This document shows positions 7,410 to 15,169 of a DNA stretch of 64,000 bases, piece by piece. A model generated the notes under the pieces. It worked only from the letters and a program-made list of their open reading frames with translations. It did not search any database and was not told the DNA's origin. The stretch covers positions 5,766,001 through 5,830,000 of the forward strand of contig NZ_CP107852.1 in assembly GCF_036346875.1 (NCBI RefSeq), given 5' to 3'. The stretch's first letter is position 1, and each line of letters opens with the position of its first letter. This stretch comes from Nocardia sp. NBC_00508 (GTDB lineage: Bacteria > Actinomycetota > Actinomycetes > Mycobacteriales > Mycobacteriaceae). A program made the position numbers and the translations under genes.

Positions 7410-8570
7410 ATGACGACCTTCGAAGACATCGAGATCGATCTTCCGTATCCCGCCTACGCCAAAGAGGGGCTCAAAGCGGTCGTCGACCTGGCGGAAGAAT
7501 ACATGCAGCGTTCGATCGTGCTGTTCGCGTCCGGTTTCGACGGCGGGCAGCCGGACATGATCGCTTGGCTGGCGGAGAACGAGCTGCTCAGCAAGGAAGG
7601 GCGCAAGCTCACCGAGGACGGTGCTCAGAAGCTCCAGCCGAAAGCGTCGGTGATGACCGACGGCTACGGCGAGAATAGCGGCAAAATCCAGGAGAGAGCG
7701 GAGCAACTGCGAACGTATAACGGCAGTGTCAATCAAAGCGCCATCGCGAGCTTCGACACGTCGAACAAGGCGTTCCAGGACGTGATCGGAATCGTGGACG
7801 AGCTCAAAGCCGAGCTGAGTGGGGAGCATCAGGTGACTCGGTGGCCAGATGGCAACCTGTACCTGACCGTCGCCGAGGAAGTCCGGTTGCTGCGCCTGAT
7901 TGCGGAGGCAGTGGACGCTGTGCACGACCGGATCGAGGACGCGGACAGGGGCATGCAAAGGGACGCCAAGAATATCTACGATCTGATGCCGGACCTCCCC
8001 CGCAACCCTTACGGTAGCGCGCCGGATGTCGGGAGCCAGGGGCCGTGGGCGCAGGCCCCGAGCACGGCCAAAATCGCCCCCGGTAACGGAAGCCGGGACG
8101 ATATTGTCGCGAAGGCGCAGGAGCAGCTGAGGCTCGGTGTTACCGAAAGCGGCGGCAACAATATCCCGGTGTTCCGCGGCCCGGACGGCAAACTTTACAA
8201 AGCCCCCTACAACATCAACGACGCATGGTGCGCGGCCTTCTCCACCTGGGTGTGGGATCAGTCCGGTTACAACGTCGACTGGAGCAACAAGAATTACGTG
8301 CCCGCCATCTGGAACGACGCCAAACACTTGGGATTGGCGGCGCATATATCGAGTGCCCAGAGAGGGGACATGATCATCTTCGACTGGGAGGGCGATGGAA
8401 CCCCGGACCATGTGGGCATCGTGGAATCCGTGGACCCCAGAACCGGCCGAATCAACACGATCGAAGGAAATTCCAGTGATCGTCTGCAGAACCAGAGTTA
8501 TTCCATGAACTCAGGATCGCTCGTCGGCGTCGTCAGGCCGCCATCCTCTGCGGCCGACAGGGCATCCTGA
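7410..8570 (+). CDS. CHAP-domain peptidoglycan hydrolase with long helical N-terminus
   Basis: A 386-residue protein. The C-terminal third is a CHAP (Cys/His amidase-peptidase) domain, with C274 in DAWCAAFSTWVW, H334 in PDHVGIVE and EGN at 352-354 as the likely triad; CHAP enzymes cut peptide bonds or amide links in peptidoglycan. The first ~230 residues are helical and charged, with no signal peptide or membrane segment, so export would need another route; a type VII substrate is conceivable but no clear secretion tag is seen. ATG 7410 was chosen for the GGTGGAGGG element a few nt upstream. No immunity-like or ESX gene is adjacent. Confidence 0.8.
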   Translation: MTTFEDIEIDLPYPAYAKEGLKAVVDLAEEYMQRSIVLFASGFDGGQPDMIAWLAENELLSKEGRKLTEDGAQKLQPKASVMTDGYGENSGKIQERAEQLRTYNGSVNQSAIASFDTSNKAFQDVIGIVDELKAELSGEHQVTRWPDGNLYLTVAEEVRLLRLIAEAVDAVHDRIEDADRGMQRDAKNIYDLMPDLPRNPYGSAPDVGSQGPWAQAPSTAKIAPGNGSRDDIVAKAQEQLRLGVTESGGNNIPVFRGPDGKLYKAPYNINDAWCAAFSTWVWDQSGYNVDWSNKNYVPAIWNDAKHLGLAAHISSAQRGDMIIFDWEGDGTPDHVGIVESVDPRTGRINTIEGNSSDRLQNQSYSMNSGSLVGVVRPPSSAADRAS

Positions 8571-9113
8571 CGGGTCCGCCCGCGGTGTCGGCCGATCACC
8601 CAGCTGGACTATGGCGGTGATCCGGTCGGATCAAGGGGTGCACCGCAATTCGATGGTGCCCGATTCTCGCCAGCCACCCGGTGACTCGCGACGCTGCCCG
8701 AGGCGGTCGTCGACGCATTCGTTTGCGCGCTCGCCGGTTGCTGGGCGGCCAACTGCCGGGAACCGGGGCCACCGCGCCTGCGTGCCCATCAAGCGGCATT
8801 TGCCCGACTCGCCGGAGATTGGCTGGCGTGTCGACCCGGCTGGGCGTAGTTGCCGGAAAAGCGGATCTGTCTTCGAAAAACACAAGGTCACTGGATGTTT
8901 GCCATGGCTTGGGGGTCGTACGAGGGCGCTGGAAGTCCGATGGATGGGCGTGTCGTGTGAGCGAAACTGCGTGAAATGGACGCGGAGGGCTTCGGTCTGG
9001 GTCACGCTGGGCACATGTGGATGTTCGGGCAGTGCCGGAACACCGGCGTGACAAGGCATCGAGGACGTGATCGAAACGCGTCCGCCGCTCTGGTCGGAAT
9101 GGGGGTGCTGAGG
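8571..9113. other. 543-bp stretch without a supported gene
   Basis: Open frames exist on both strands (for example 8611-9051 +), but they are rich in Arg, Ser and Cys, lack a ribosome site and show no family pattern. Base composition is slightly lower in GC around 8850-9000 (TTCGAAAAACACAAGG). I see no repeat or RNA structure. Confidence 0.4.
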
Positions 9114-9566
9114 GTGAATCAGACGTCCGAGGACCGGGCGATTCCCGGAAAGGAACTGCTGCTAGCGGCATTTCGCGGCCTACCGCACATAGATCACCCG
9201 ATGCTGGAGGCGGCCGGCGAATTGGCTCAGCTGCACCGGACTCGCGAACGCACACCGCTCAGCCGGTGCGACAAACTCGACCGGCGACGGGCGCAATTGG
9301 TCCGCGGCATCGACCGCTGGGTCACCTTGGCGGCGCCGATCCCGCCTCCCGCCGCGCCCGAACACTCCGAGACCGTGGGCCGAATGGTGGACCGCCTGGC
9401 CATGCTCGTCGCCCAGGCATTCGCGGCTCTCGCCTACGCGCCCGACGCCGTCTTCTACGACGCCTGGATCCAGATCGACGAATTGGCCGACGGCTACCAG
9501 GATCTCATCGATGACCTGCGCACCGGGGCCAGGCGACTACCCGAGGGGCACTACGACCGCTGGTAA
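9114..9566 (+). CDS. DUF4254 protein (paralogue 1)
   Basis: A 150-residue all-helical protein. It shares LHRTRER, CDKLDRRRAQLVRGIDRWV, VDRLA and ELADGYQDLIDD with the product of 21833-22276, and both match the DUF4254 pattern; the function is unknown. GTG 9114 was chosen because it places the shared LLxAF segment about 14 residues from the start, as in the paralogue; ATG 9099 is possible. The next gene, on the other strand, starts its coding end one base later, so the two are tail-to-tail with no spacer. Confidence 0.78.
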   Translation: MNQTSEDRAIPGKELLLAAFRGLPHIDHPMLEAAGELAQLHRTRERTPLSRCDKLDRRRAQLVRGIDRWVTLAAPIPPPAAPEHSETVGRMVDRLAMLVAQAFAALAYAPDAVFYDAWIQIDELADGYQDLIDDLRTGARRLPEGHYDRW

Positions 9567-10064
9567 CTATTTGCCCCGTCCGAACAGCCGGGACGCCCGA
9601 GGGCGGCGTCGCGGCAATGTCGCGTACACCATGGTCATGTCGGCGAAGACTTCCGCTTCCCGCTCGCGGTCGGTGCCGAATTCGGCACGGCCGAGCACAT
9701 GTTCGATGGAGTGCGGCGAAATCGAGGGCAGGATGACGGCCAGCGAGGGTGGCAGCGGAGCACCGCGCTCCTCGTCTTTGTGGTGACCGAGCAACATGTG
9801 ACCGATCTCGTGCAGGATGACGTGATCGGCGTTGCGGCCGGTCGCCGCGGCGTCGTACACGATGATGTCGTCGTGCTTACGCGCTACCCACAGACCGCCG
9901 CCGCCGCAGCCTGTCTCGGCCAGCATCGCCTTCGGAACGGGGTGCAGGCTGATCGAGCGGCCGCGATGCGCTGCCACTGCGGCCAAATAGGCGGTCAGGT
10001 TCCACGGGTTGGGGAGCGGCACGCTTCGGGTCGCGTCCCCGAAACGCGCTTCCATGCTGGTCAT
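9567..10064 (-). CDS. Small HExxH metalloprotease (ImmA/IrrE-like, ParH-like)
   Basis: A 165-residue protein with HEIGHMLLGH near residue 85 and a downstream EREAEVFADM, giving the HExxH...E zinc pattern of ImmA/IrrE-type peptidases. Known relatives cleave DNA-binding repressors or sit beside XRE regulators. ATG 10064 is preferred because AGGTAAGG lies 8-15 nt upstream; TTG 10073 is possible. It ends the minus-strand series XRE/DUF5753 regulator - permease - protease, though a 92-nt gap separates it from the permease. No signal peptide is present, so it should act in the cytosol. Its substrate, possibly the nearby regulator, is an inference. Confidence 0.78.
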   Translation of the reverse strand: MTSMEARFGDATRSVPLPNPWNLTAYLAAVAAHRGRSISLHPVPKAMLAETGCGGGGLWVARKHDDIIVYDAAATGRNADHVILHEIGHMLLGHHKDEERGAPLPPSLAVILPSISPHSIEHVLGRAEFGTDREREAEVFADMTMVYATLPRRRPRASRLFGRGK

Positions 10065-10156
10065 CGGCGCCAACCTTACCTACATCGCGGCCGCTAGTCA
10101 TCCGCAGAACCGGACATACCGGTAGTAGGTGATCACCCGTGGGAGAACGTGATCGG

Positions 10157-11545
10157 TTACTCCGTGGGCGGCTCGGTGGCCAGGGGTTGCGCCCGCATGG
10201 CACGGATGGCCAGGTAGTTCAGGCCCCACAGCGCGACACCGATGGCCAGCAGCACGCCCGCGATGGCGTATTGCGCCGGATTGCGGTCGGTGAACGGTGT
10301 GACGAGGAATCCGCAGGTCACCGCGCCGAGGATGGGCAGTGGCGTCGGCGTGTGGAAGTGCTTGTGTGCCACCTTGTCTCGCCGCAGCACCAGGACGGCC
10401 ACGTTGACCACGGTGAACACCGCCAGCAGTAGCAGCGCGGTGGTGCCGCCGAGTTCGGGCACCTCGCCGACGAACACGATGAGCCCGAGCGCGAGCAGCG
10501 TGGTGAAGACAATGGCGTTGTAGGGGGTGCGGCGCCGCTCGCCCACATTGCCGAACGGTCGCGGCAGCACACCCTGCCTGGCCATCCCGTAGATCAGGCG
10601 GCTGGCCATCAGCATGTTGATCAGCGCCGAGTTGGCGACCGCGAACATGGTGATGTACGCGAAGACGTGCGTCGGGAAGTCGGGCGCGCCGACCTCGACC
10701 ACCTTCAGCAATGGTGTATCGCCCTGGCCGAGTTGGTCGGCGGGGACGAGCGCGATCGCGCTGATGGACACCAAGACGTAGATGAGCCCCGTGATCAAAA
10801 GCCCGGCGAGCAGCACCTTCGGGAAGATCCGGCTCGGTTCCTTGCACTCCTCGGCCATGTTCACCGAGTCCTCGAACCCGACCATGGCGAAGAACGCGAG
10901 CGTGGTGGCCACGATGACGCCGCCGAGCGCGCTGCGCTCACCGGTGTCGAATTCCACGATGCGCGAGAAATCGCCGTCGCCGACGCCCAACGCCCAGCAA
11001 CCGACGCCGATGACGATCAGCAGGCCGGTCAGCTCCACACAGGTGAGCAGCACGTTGAGCTTCACGCCCTCGCTCACCCCGCGCAGGTTGACCGCCGCCA
11101 CCACCGTCATGAACACCAGCGCGATCACCGTCACCGCGATACCGGTGCCGATATCCAGGTCGAAGGCTTCGGCGAAGTTGGCCGCGAAGGCTCGCGAGGC
11201 GGTGGAGGCGGAGGTGATCCCGGAGCTCATCACCGCGAAGGCGACCATGAAGGTGAGGAAATGGATGCCGAAAGCCTTGTGCGTGTACAGGGCGGCGCCC
11301 GCGGCGTGCGGATACTTGGTGACCAGCTCGAGATAGCTGAAACCGGTGATGAGCGCGACCAGGAACGCGACGAGGAAAGGAACCCACACGGCGCCGCCGA
11401 CCTCGTTGGCCACCTTGCCGGTGAGCGCGTAGATGCCGGTGCCCAGGATGTCACCGACGACGAAAAGCAGCAGCAGCCCCGGCCCCATCACCCGTTTTAG
11501 TTCGGGCTCGGAGTGGCCTGTCGGATTCACGGCGATATCGGACAT
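10157..11545 (-). CDS. APC-family amino-acid permease
   Basis: A 462-residue integral membrane protein with about 12 hydrophobic segments. The N-terminal MGPGLLLLFVVGDILGTGIY matches the substrate-binding G(S/T)G-type first helix of APC transporters, and GFEDSVNMAEECKEPSR is the conserved loop after helix 6 (FxGFE...AEE..NP in relatives). It should import amino acids by proton symport across the cytoplasmic membrane; the substrate cannot be assigned. ATG 11545 has GGGAGGA at a proper distance. The gene lies 75 nt downstream of an XRE/DUF5753 regulator on the same strand. Confidence 0.85.
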   Translation of the reverse strand: MSDIAVNPTGHSEPELKRVMGPGLLLLFVVGDILGTGIYALTGKVANEVGGAVWVPFLVAFLVALITGFSYLELVTKYPHAAGAALYTHKAFGIHFLTFMVAFAVMSSGITSASTASRAFAANFAEAFDLDIGTGIAVTVIALVFMTVVAAVNLRGVSEGVKLNVLLTCVELTGLLIVIGVGCWALGVGDGDFSRIVEFDTGERSALGGVIVATTLAFFAMVGFEDSVNMAEECKEPSRIFPKVLLAGLLITGLIYVLVSISAIALVPADQLGQGDTPLLKVVEVGAPDFPTHVFAYITMFAVANSALINMLMASRLIYGMARQGVLPRPFGNVGERRRTPYNAIVFTTLLALGLIVFVGEVPELGGTTALLLLAVFTVVNVAVLVLRRDKVAHKHFHTPTPLPILGAVTCGFLVTPFTDRNPAQYAIAGVLLAIGVALWGLNYLAIRAMRAQPLATEPPTE

Positions 11546-11620
11546 GCGTCCTCCCCTCGGCAGTAAGGCCGAGGGTACCCATTCCAAGGGGAAATAGTCG
11601 CCTTATGCGCCGCGGTGTGC

Positions 11621-12481
11621 CTAGTCCATTCGGTGCGCGGCGTCCACGATCATGGCCGCGGAGTCGCGCGGGCTCAGTGCCATGGCGCGCAGCTGGTCGA
11701 AGATGACGCCGAAGCGCCGGATTTCGGTGTGCCCCTCGATCAGCTCGTCACCCGCGATGCCCTCGACATAGACCAGTTCGGGGTCGGCGGGATCAGGGAA
11801 ATCCAGCAGCGTGAAGGGCCCGGCCATGCCCGGGTGCGCGCCCGCGTCGAACGGCAGGATCTGCAAGATCACGTTCTTGCGCTTGGTTTCCAGCAGCAGC
11901 CGCTCGAGCTGGCCGCGCATCACCGAGGGGCCGCCGACCGTGCGCCGGATCGCGGCCTCGTCCATCACCACCCACAGCTCGAGCGGCTCCTCCTTGGAGA
12001 GGTTGGCCGCGCGATCCATCCTGGCCCTCGCCCTGCTCTCCATGACCGACGCCTCCAGTTTCGGCATCGAGGTGTCGATCACCGCCGTCGCGTACTCGTA
12101 GGTCTGCAAAAGCCCTGGGATGATGGAGGTTTGGTAGTGACGGGCGGACAGCGCCTCGGACTCGAAGTTGATGTAGGCGGCGTACACCTCCGACACGCTG
12201 CCCTCGTAGGCGCGCGACATGCCGGGCTTCAACGCGTCCGACAGCAACTCCAGTGCGTCATCGCGCTGGTCGTCGCCGATGCGGTACAGGTCGAGCATCG
12301 CCATGAGGGTGCGGCGCTGCGGACGCGCCTGCGCGGTCTCGATCCGGTACAGGGTGGTGACGTTGATCCCGGTCTTCGCGCTGACTTCTTCTTTGCTGAG
12401 CTGGGCGTACTCGCGCATCTCGTGCAGCATTGCCGCCAGACGTCGCAACCGGACGGTCAGTACGGTGCGCTTGCCTGCCAT
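11621..12481 (-). CDS. XRE helix-turn-helix regulator with DUF5753 domain
   Basis: A 286-residue protein. An N-terminal XRE HTH spans about residues 15-70 (QLSKEEVSAKTGINVTTLYR), followed by the DUF5753 sensor-like domain (IIPGLLQTYEYATAVI, ELWVVMDEAAIRR, NVILQILPF, VYVEGIAGDELI). This architecture is very common in actinomycetes, usually next to a small DUF397 gene; no DUF397 gene is present here, which is unusual. ATG 12481 was chosen because the HTH follows directly. A GAACGC-N6-GCGTTC palindrome 34 bp upstream could be its own operator. Downstream are the permease and the HExxH protease. Confidence 0.88.
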   Translation of the reverse strand: MAGKRTVLTVRLRRLAAMLHEMREYAQLSKEEVSAKTGINVTTLYRIETAQARPQRRTLMAMLDLYRIGDDQRDDALELLSDALKPGMSRAYEGSVSEVYAAYINFESEALSARHYQTSIIPGLLQTYEYATAVIDTSMPKLEASVMESRARARMDRAANLSKEEPLELWVVMDEAAIRRTVGGPSVMRGQLERLLLETKRKNVILQILPFDAGAHPGMAGPFTLLDFPDPADPELVYVEGIAGDELIEGHTEIRRFGVIFDQLRAMALSPRDSAAMIVDAAHRMD

Positions 12482-12514
12482 CAGAACAACCCTTTCGGTC
12501 TTGCGCACTTGCTG

Positions 12515-12532
12515 GAACGCGTTACGGCGTTC
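12515..12532. promoter_or_regulatory. Palindrome upstream of the XRE/DUF5753 gene
   Basis: GAACGC and GCGTTC, perfect 6-nt arms with the spacer GTTACG, 34 bp before the ATG at 12481. A candidate autoregulatory operator. Confidence 0.45.
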
Positions 12533-12897
12533 TCACCTGAATCCCGCTCCCATGCAGCGAATCTGCGACGAAAGCGTGAGCACAGCAACAGAGACTACCT
12601 CCAGTGATCCGCGTTATGGTCAGTGTTTTTCGAGGCGAAGGCGATTGCGGGGAAGCCTGGGTGTAAACCGGGCCGAACGTCGGCCGCGCTGTGGTCGCCA
12701 TCCCGGCGAGGCTACTGCTGGGTGCGGCGGCATCGTTGCCGTTGCCACCGGCTCGTTGCTGATTGATTGCCATGTGTGCGAAGAGGGGCGATATGTCGCT
12801 CTTTGTCGCTGAAAATCTGGAGAATTGTGGGATGCGAAGAGTTTGCTACAGTTCGATTTCATCTGGTGTTCCGCTCTGATGCGAGCCGGTGCCGGTG
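12533..12897. other. Divergent intergenic region
   Basis: No coding frame is supported on either strand between the XRE regulator and the PAS-ANTAR gene. The distal part (12790-12880) is AT-richer than its surroundings, fitting promoter DNA. Confidence 0.4.
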
Positions 12898-12903
12898 GAT
12901 AAT
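12898..12903 (+). promoter_or_regulatory. -10 box of leaderless PAS-ANTAR gene
   Basis: GATAAT ends 6 nt before GTG 12910, with no ribosome site, so the message probably starts at the start codon. Confidence 0.5.
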
Positions 12904-12909
12904 GGCCGC

Positions 12910-13593
12910 GTGACGAGGATGGATCACCGCGCGCCGACAAGCGCCTCCGCGGTCGAGAGCGTCGTCGCGGGCACGCCGCAGAGCGTGGGTAGCTTCCGCT
13001 TCTGGTTCGAGGATCAGCGGTGGGAATGGTCGGACGAAGCCGCGGCTGTCTACGGCTACGCCGCCGAGAGCACGCAACCGAGCACCGAGTTGCTGTTGGC
13101 GCACAAGCACCCCGACGACCGCGCGCTGGTCGCCCGGTCCATCGACGCCGCCGTGCGCACCGGCGAGCCGTTCTGCGGCCGCCACCGCGTCATCGATACC
13201 TCCGGGCGGGTCCATCACGTCATCGTCGTCGCCGACCGGATGTTCGACGACCGGGGCCTGGTGGTCGGCACGACCGGATATCTCATCGACGTGTCCGACG
13301 CGCTCGAGGAGAACCGGCAGGAGATCCTCGATGACACCCTGCCCGAGCTCGTCGAATCACGGGCGGTGATCGAGCAGGCCAAAGGGGTGCTCATGGTGGT
13401 CTACGGCATCAATGCCGAACAGGCGTTCCGGGTGCTGCAATGGCGTTCCCAGGAAACCAACGTCAAGCTGCGCACGCTGGCGCACCAGCTGGTCAACGAG
13501 ATTCCCGCCATGGGCGGCGGTCCGGCCTCGCAACGGGCCCGCTTCGACCATCTGCTGCTGACCATGCGCGGCGACGTCGTGGCGGCGGAGTGA
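12910..13593 (+). CDS. PAS-ANTAR RNA-binding antiterminator
   Basis: A 227-residue protein. A PAS fold occupies about residues 30-130 (SFRFWFEDQRWEWSDEAAAV, HPDDRALVARSI, GRVHHVIVVADRM). An ANTAR domain follows (SRAVIEQAKGVLMVVYGINA, then AFRVLQWRSQETNVKLRTLA). ANTAR proteins bind paired-loop RNA and stop early transcription termination; the PAS part should sense a ligand or redox state. GTG 12910 is chosen because GATAAT sits 6 nt upstream; GTG 12889 would add seven residues. Targets are unknown and I did not find a convincing dual-hexaloop RNA nearby. Confidence 0.85.
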   Translation: MTRMDHRAPTSASAVESVVAGTPQSVGSFRFWFEDQRWEWSDEAAAVYGYAAESTQPSTELLLAHKHPDDRALVARSIDAAVRTGEPFCGRHRVIDTSGRVHHVIVVADRMFDDRGLVVGTTGYLIDVSDALEENRQEILDDTLPELVESRAVIEQAKGVLMVVYGINAEQAFRVLQWRSQETNVKLRTLAHQLVNEIPAMGGGPASQRARFDHLLLTMRGDVVAAE

Positions 13594-13938
13594 GCGGCCG
13601 AAGCTTCTGCGTGGACTCGGTCGAGGTGGCCCGCTCGGACAACGCGAGCAGGTTCACCTTCGCCCGCAGATGAATCCGGCCCCGCCGCAGACTCGCTCCA
13701 CGGTGGCGTGCCGTGCCGATTCCGTCGGATCGCCCGTGCGACCGCGGCTTACGCAGCGCGCCGGTCACCGACCGCCCCGCACTCTCGAGCTGACGTGGCG
13801 GCGCGTGGCCCGCTGCGTCGTCGCGTCGGAAGGCGGCCGGTCAATGCAATCGGCCACGGTTTGGTCGTTCGACCAGTCCCACTGGAGGTAAGTCGGAGAC
13901 AATTTAGATGTACTAACTATTTGTGGGATGGAGTCGTT
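13594..13938. other. Leader region before terpene synthase
   Basis: No supported gene. The AT-rich stretch at 13895-13925 (ATTTAGATGTACTAACTATT) is the likely promoter for the terpene synthase. Confidence 0.45.
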
Positions 13939-15051
13939 GTGGTCAGTGAGTACACATCGGCGCTCGAGCGGGACATCGTGAAGATGCGTGGGCAGCACGA
14001 GGAGTTGCTGCGGGCCGAGCGGAAGTGGTCGTTGCGAGCGATGTTCAGTACGCCCGACTGGGACATCGTCGACTACTGCCAGGGCTTCCGGCCGAACCGG
14101 TTCGGGGCACAGGCGTGTGCGGAGGTCGAGCGATTCTGCCGCGCCCAGCAGATCTGGCTCGAGCCCGGTGGCGAGCACTACAACAGCATGACGCCTTACC
14201 TGCATCCCGGCGCCATCAGCGCCGAGCGGATGACGATCATCGGTCTCTACAACGCGATCCTGTTCTGGCTCAACGACACTGTCGGCCGAGAGAAGTTCGG
14301 GCACTTGGACGACGACGAGCAGCGACAGGCGCGCGTCGCGGTCGACCGGCTGTGCTCGCTGCTGCGTACACGCCCGGCGTCGGGCGATGCGAACCCGGTG
14401 GAGGCCTCGACGTCGGCCTTCCTCGCCATGCTGTCCGCCCTCGCCGACCCGGCATGGCTCGACCGGTTCATCGAGGCCACCATCGATCATCTGCGGCCCG
14501 CGATCCGGGACCAGAACGCTCGCGCCCGCGGTGGACTGCTCAGCGTGACGGAGTACATCGACCTGCGCGCCCAGGTGTCGGGGATGTATCCGGCCATCGC
14601 GCTGTGCGAGTTCGGTCGCGACGACTACCTACCCTGGGGCCGGATCCGGCGTGCCGGGCTCGCCGGTGACCTCCGCCGATTGCGGAGGTTGACCGTCGAG
14701 ATCGGGGCGCTGATGAACGACGTGTTCTCCTTCGAAAAGGAGTGCATCGTCGATCTCGCGGACTTCAATCTGATCTCCGCGGTCCTGCTGAACAACCCCG
14801 GGTGGTCGCTGGAGGACGCCGTGCACGGCGCCGGCGAGATCGTTCGGGCGCGGCTCACGGAATTCCGGCAGGTCGGGGCTGTCACCGCCGAACAATGCGA
14901 TCGAGTGGGAGCGAGCGACGCGGCTCTGGCGGCCACCGTTTCGACCCATATCGCGGATCTGGTCGCCTGTGTGCAGGCAACCTGGGCCTGGCAGATCAAG
15001 ACGCTGCGCTATAAGGGCGCGTCGATATTCACCGAGAACGGCACGGGTTAG
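13939..15051 (+). CDS. Class I terpene synthase with atypical first metal motif
   Basis: A 370-residue bacterial terpene cyclase. The NSE/DTE metal site is intact: N260, S264 and E268 in LMNDVFSFEKE. The Asp-rich DDxxD/E site is altered to N112-D113-T-V-G-R-E118, so the first aspartate is asparagine. The fold is otherwise typical (helical, FRPNRFGAQACAEVERFC, WAWQIKTLRY at the end). GTG 13939 was chosen for the GGGATGGAG element upstream; TTG 13921 is an alternative. These enzymes cyclise prenyl diphosphates with Mg2+ in the cytosol. No prenyl transferase, P450 or methyltransferase is adjacent, so the product is unknown; the altered motif may change substrate or product. Confidence 0.82.
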   Translation: MVSEYTSALERDIVKMRGQHEELLRAERKWSLRAMFSTPDWDIVDYCQGFRPNRFGAQACAEVERFCRAQQIWLEPGGEHYNSMTPYLHPGAISAERMTIIGLYNAILFWLNDTVGREKFGHLDDDEQRQARVAVDRLCSLLRTRPASGDANPVEASTSAFLAMLSALADPAWLDRFIEATIDHLRPAIRDQNARARGGLLSVTEYIDLRAQVSGMYPAIALCEFGRDDYLPWGRIRRAGLAGDLRRLRRLTVEIGALMNDVFSFEKECIVDLADFNLISAVLLNNPGWSLEDAVHGAGEIVRARLTEFRQVGAVTAEQCDRVGASDAALAATVSTHIADLVACVQATWAWQIKTLRYKGASIFTENGTG

Positions 15052-15169
15052 TTCCGCATCCTCACCAGCTGTGGGAATACTTCCGAGCGGCAGTACTCGA
15101 CGGTATCGAACATATGTGGATACGATGCGTCGGGGGCTATCTCCGGCCTGAATGGTGAGGGGGTTTGCG

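Noticed and set aside
8611..9051. 146-codon frame in the gap before the DUF4254 gene
   Set aside because: Arg/Ser/Cys-rich, no ribosome site, no family pattern.
12620..12940. Small minus-strand frames between the XRE and PAS-ANTAR genes, tested for a DUF397 partner
   Set aside because: No DUF397-type motif in any frame, and DUF397 is normally downstream of the regulator, where there is only 75 nt before the permease.
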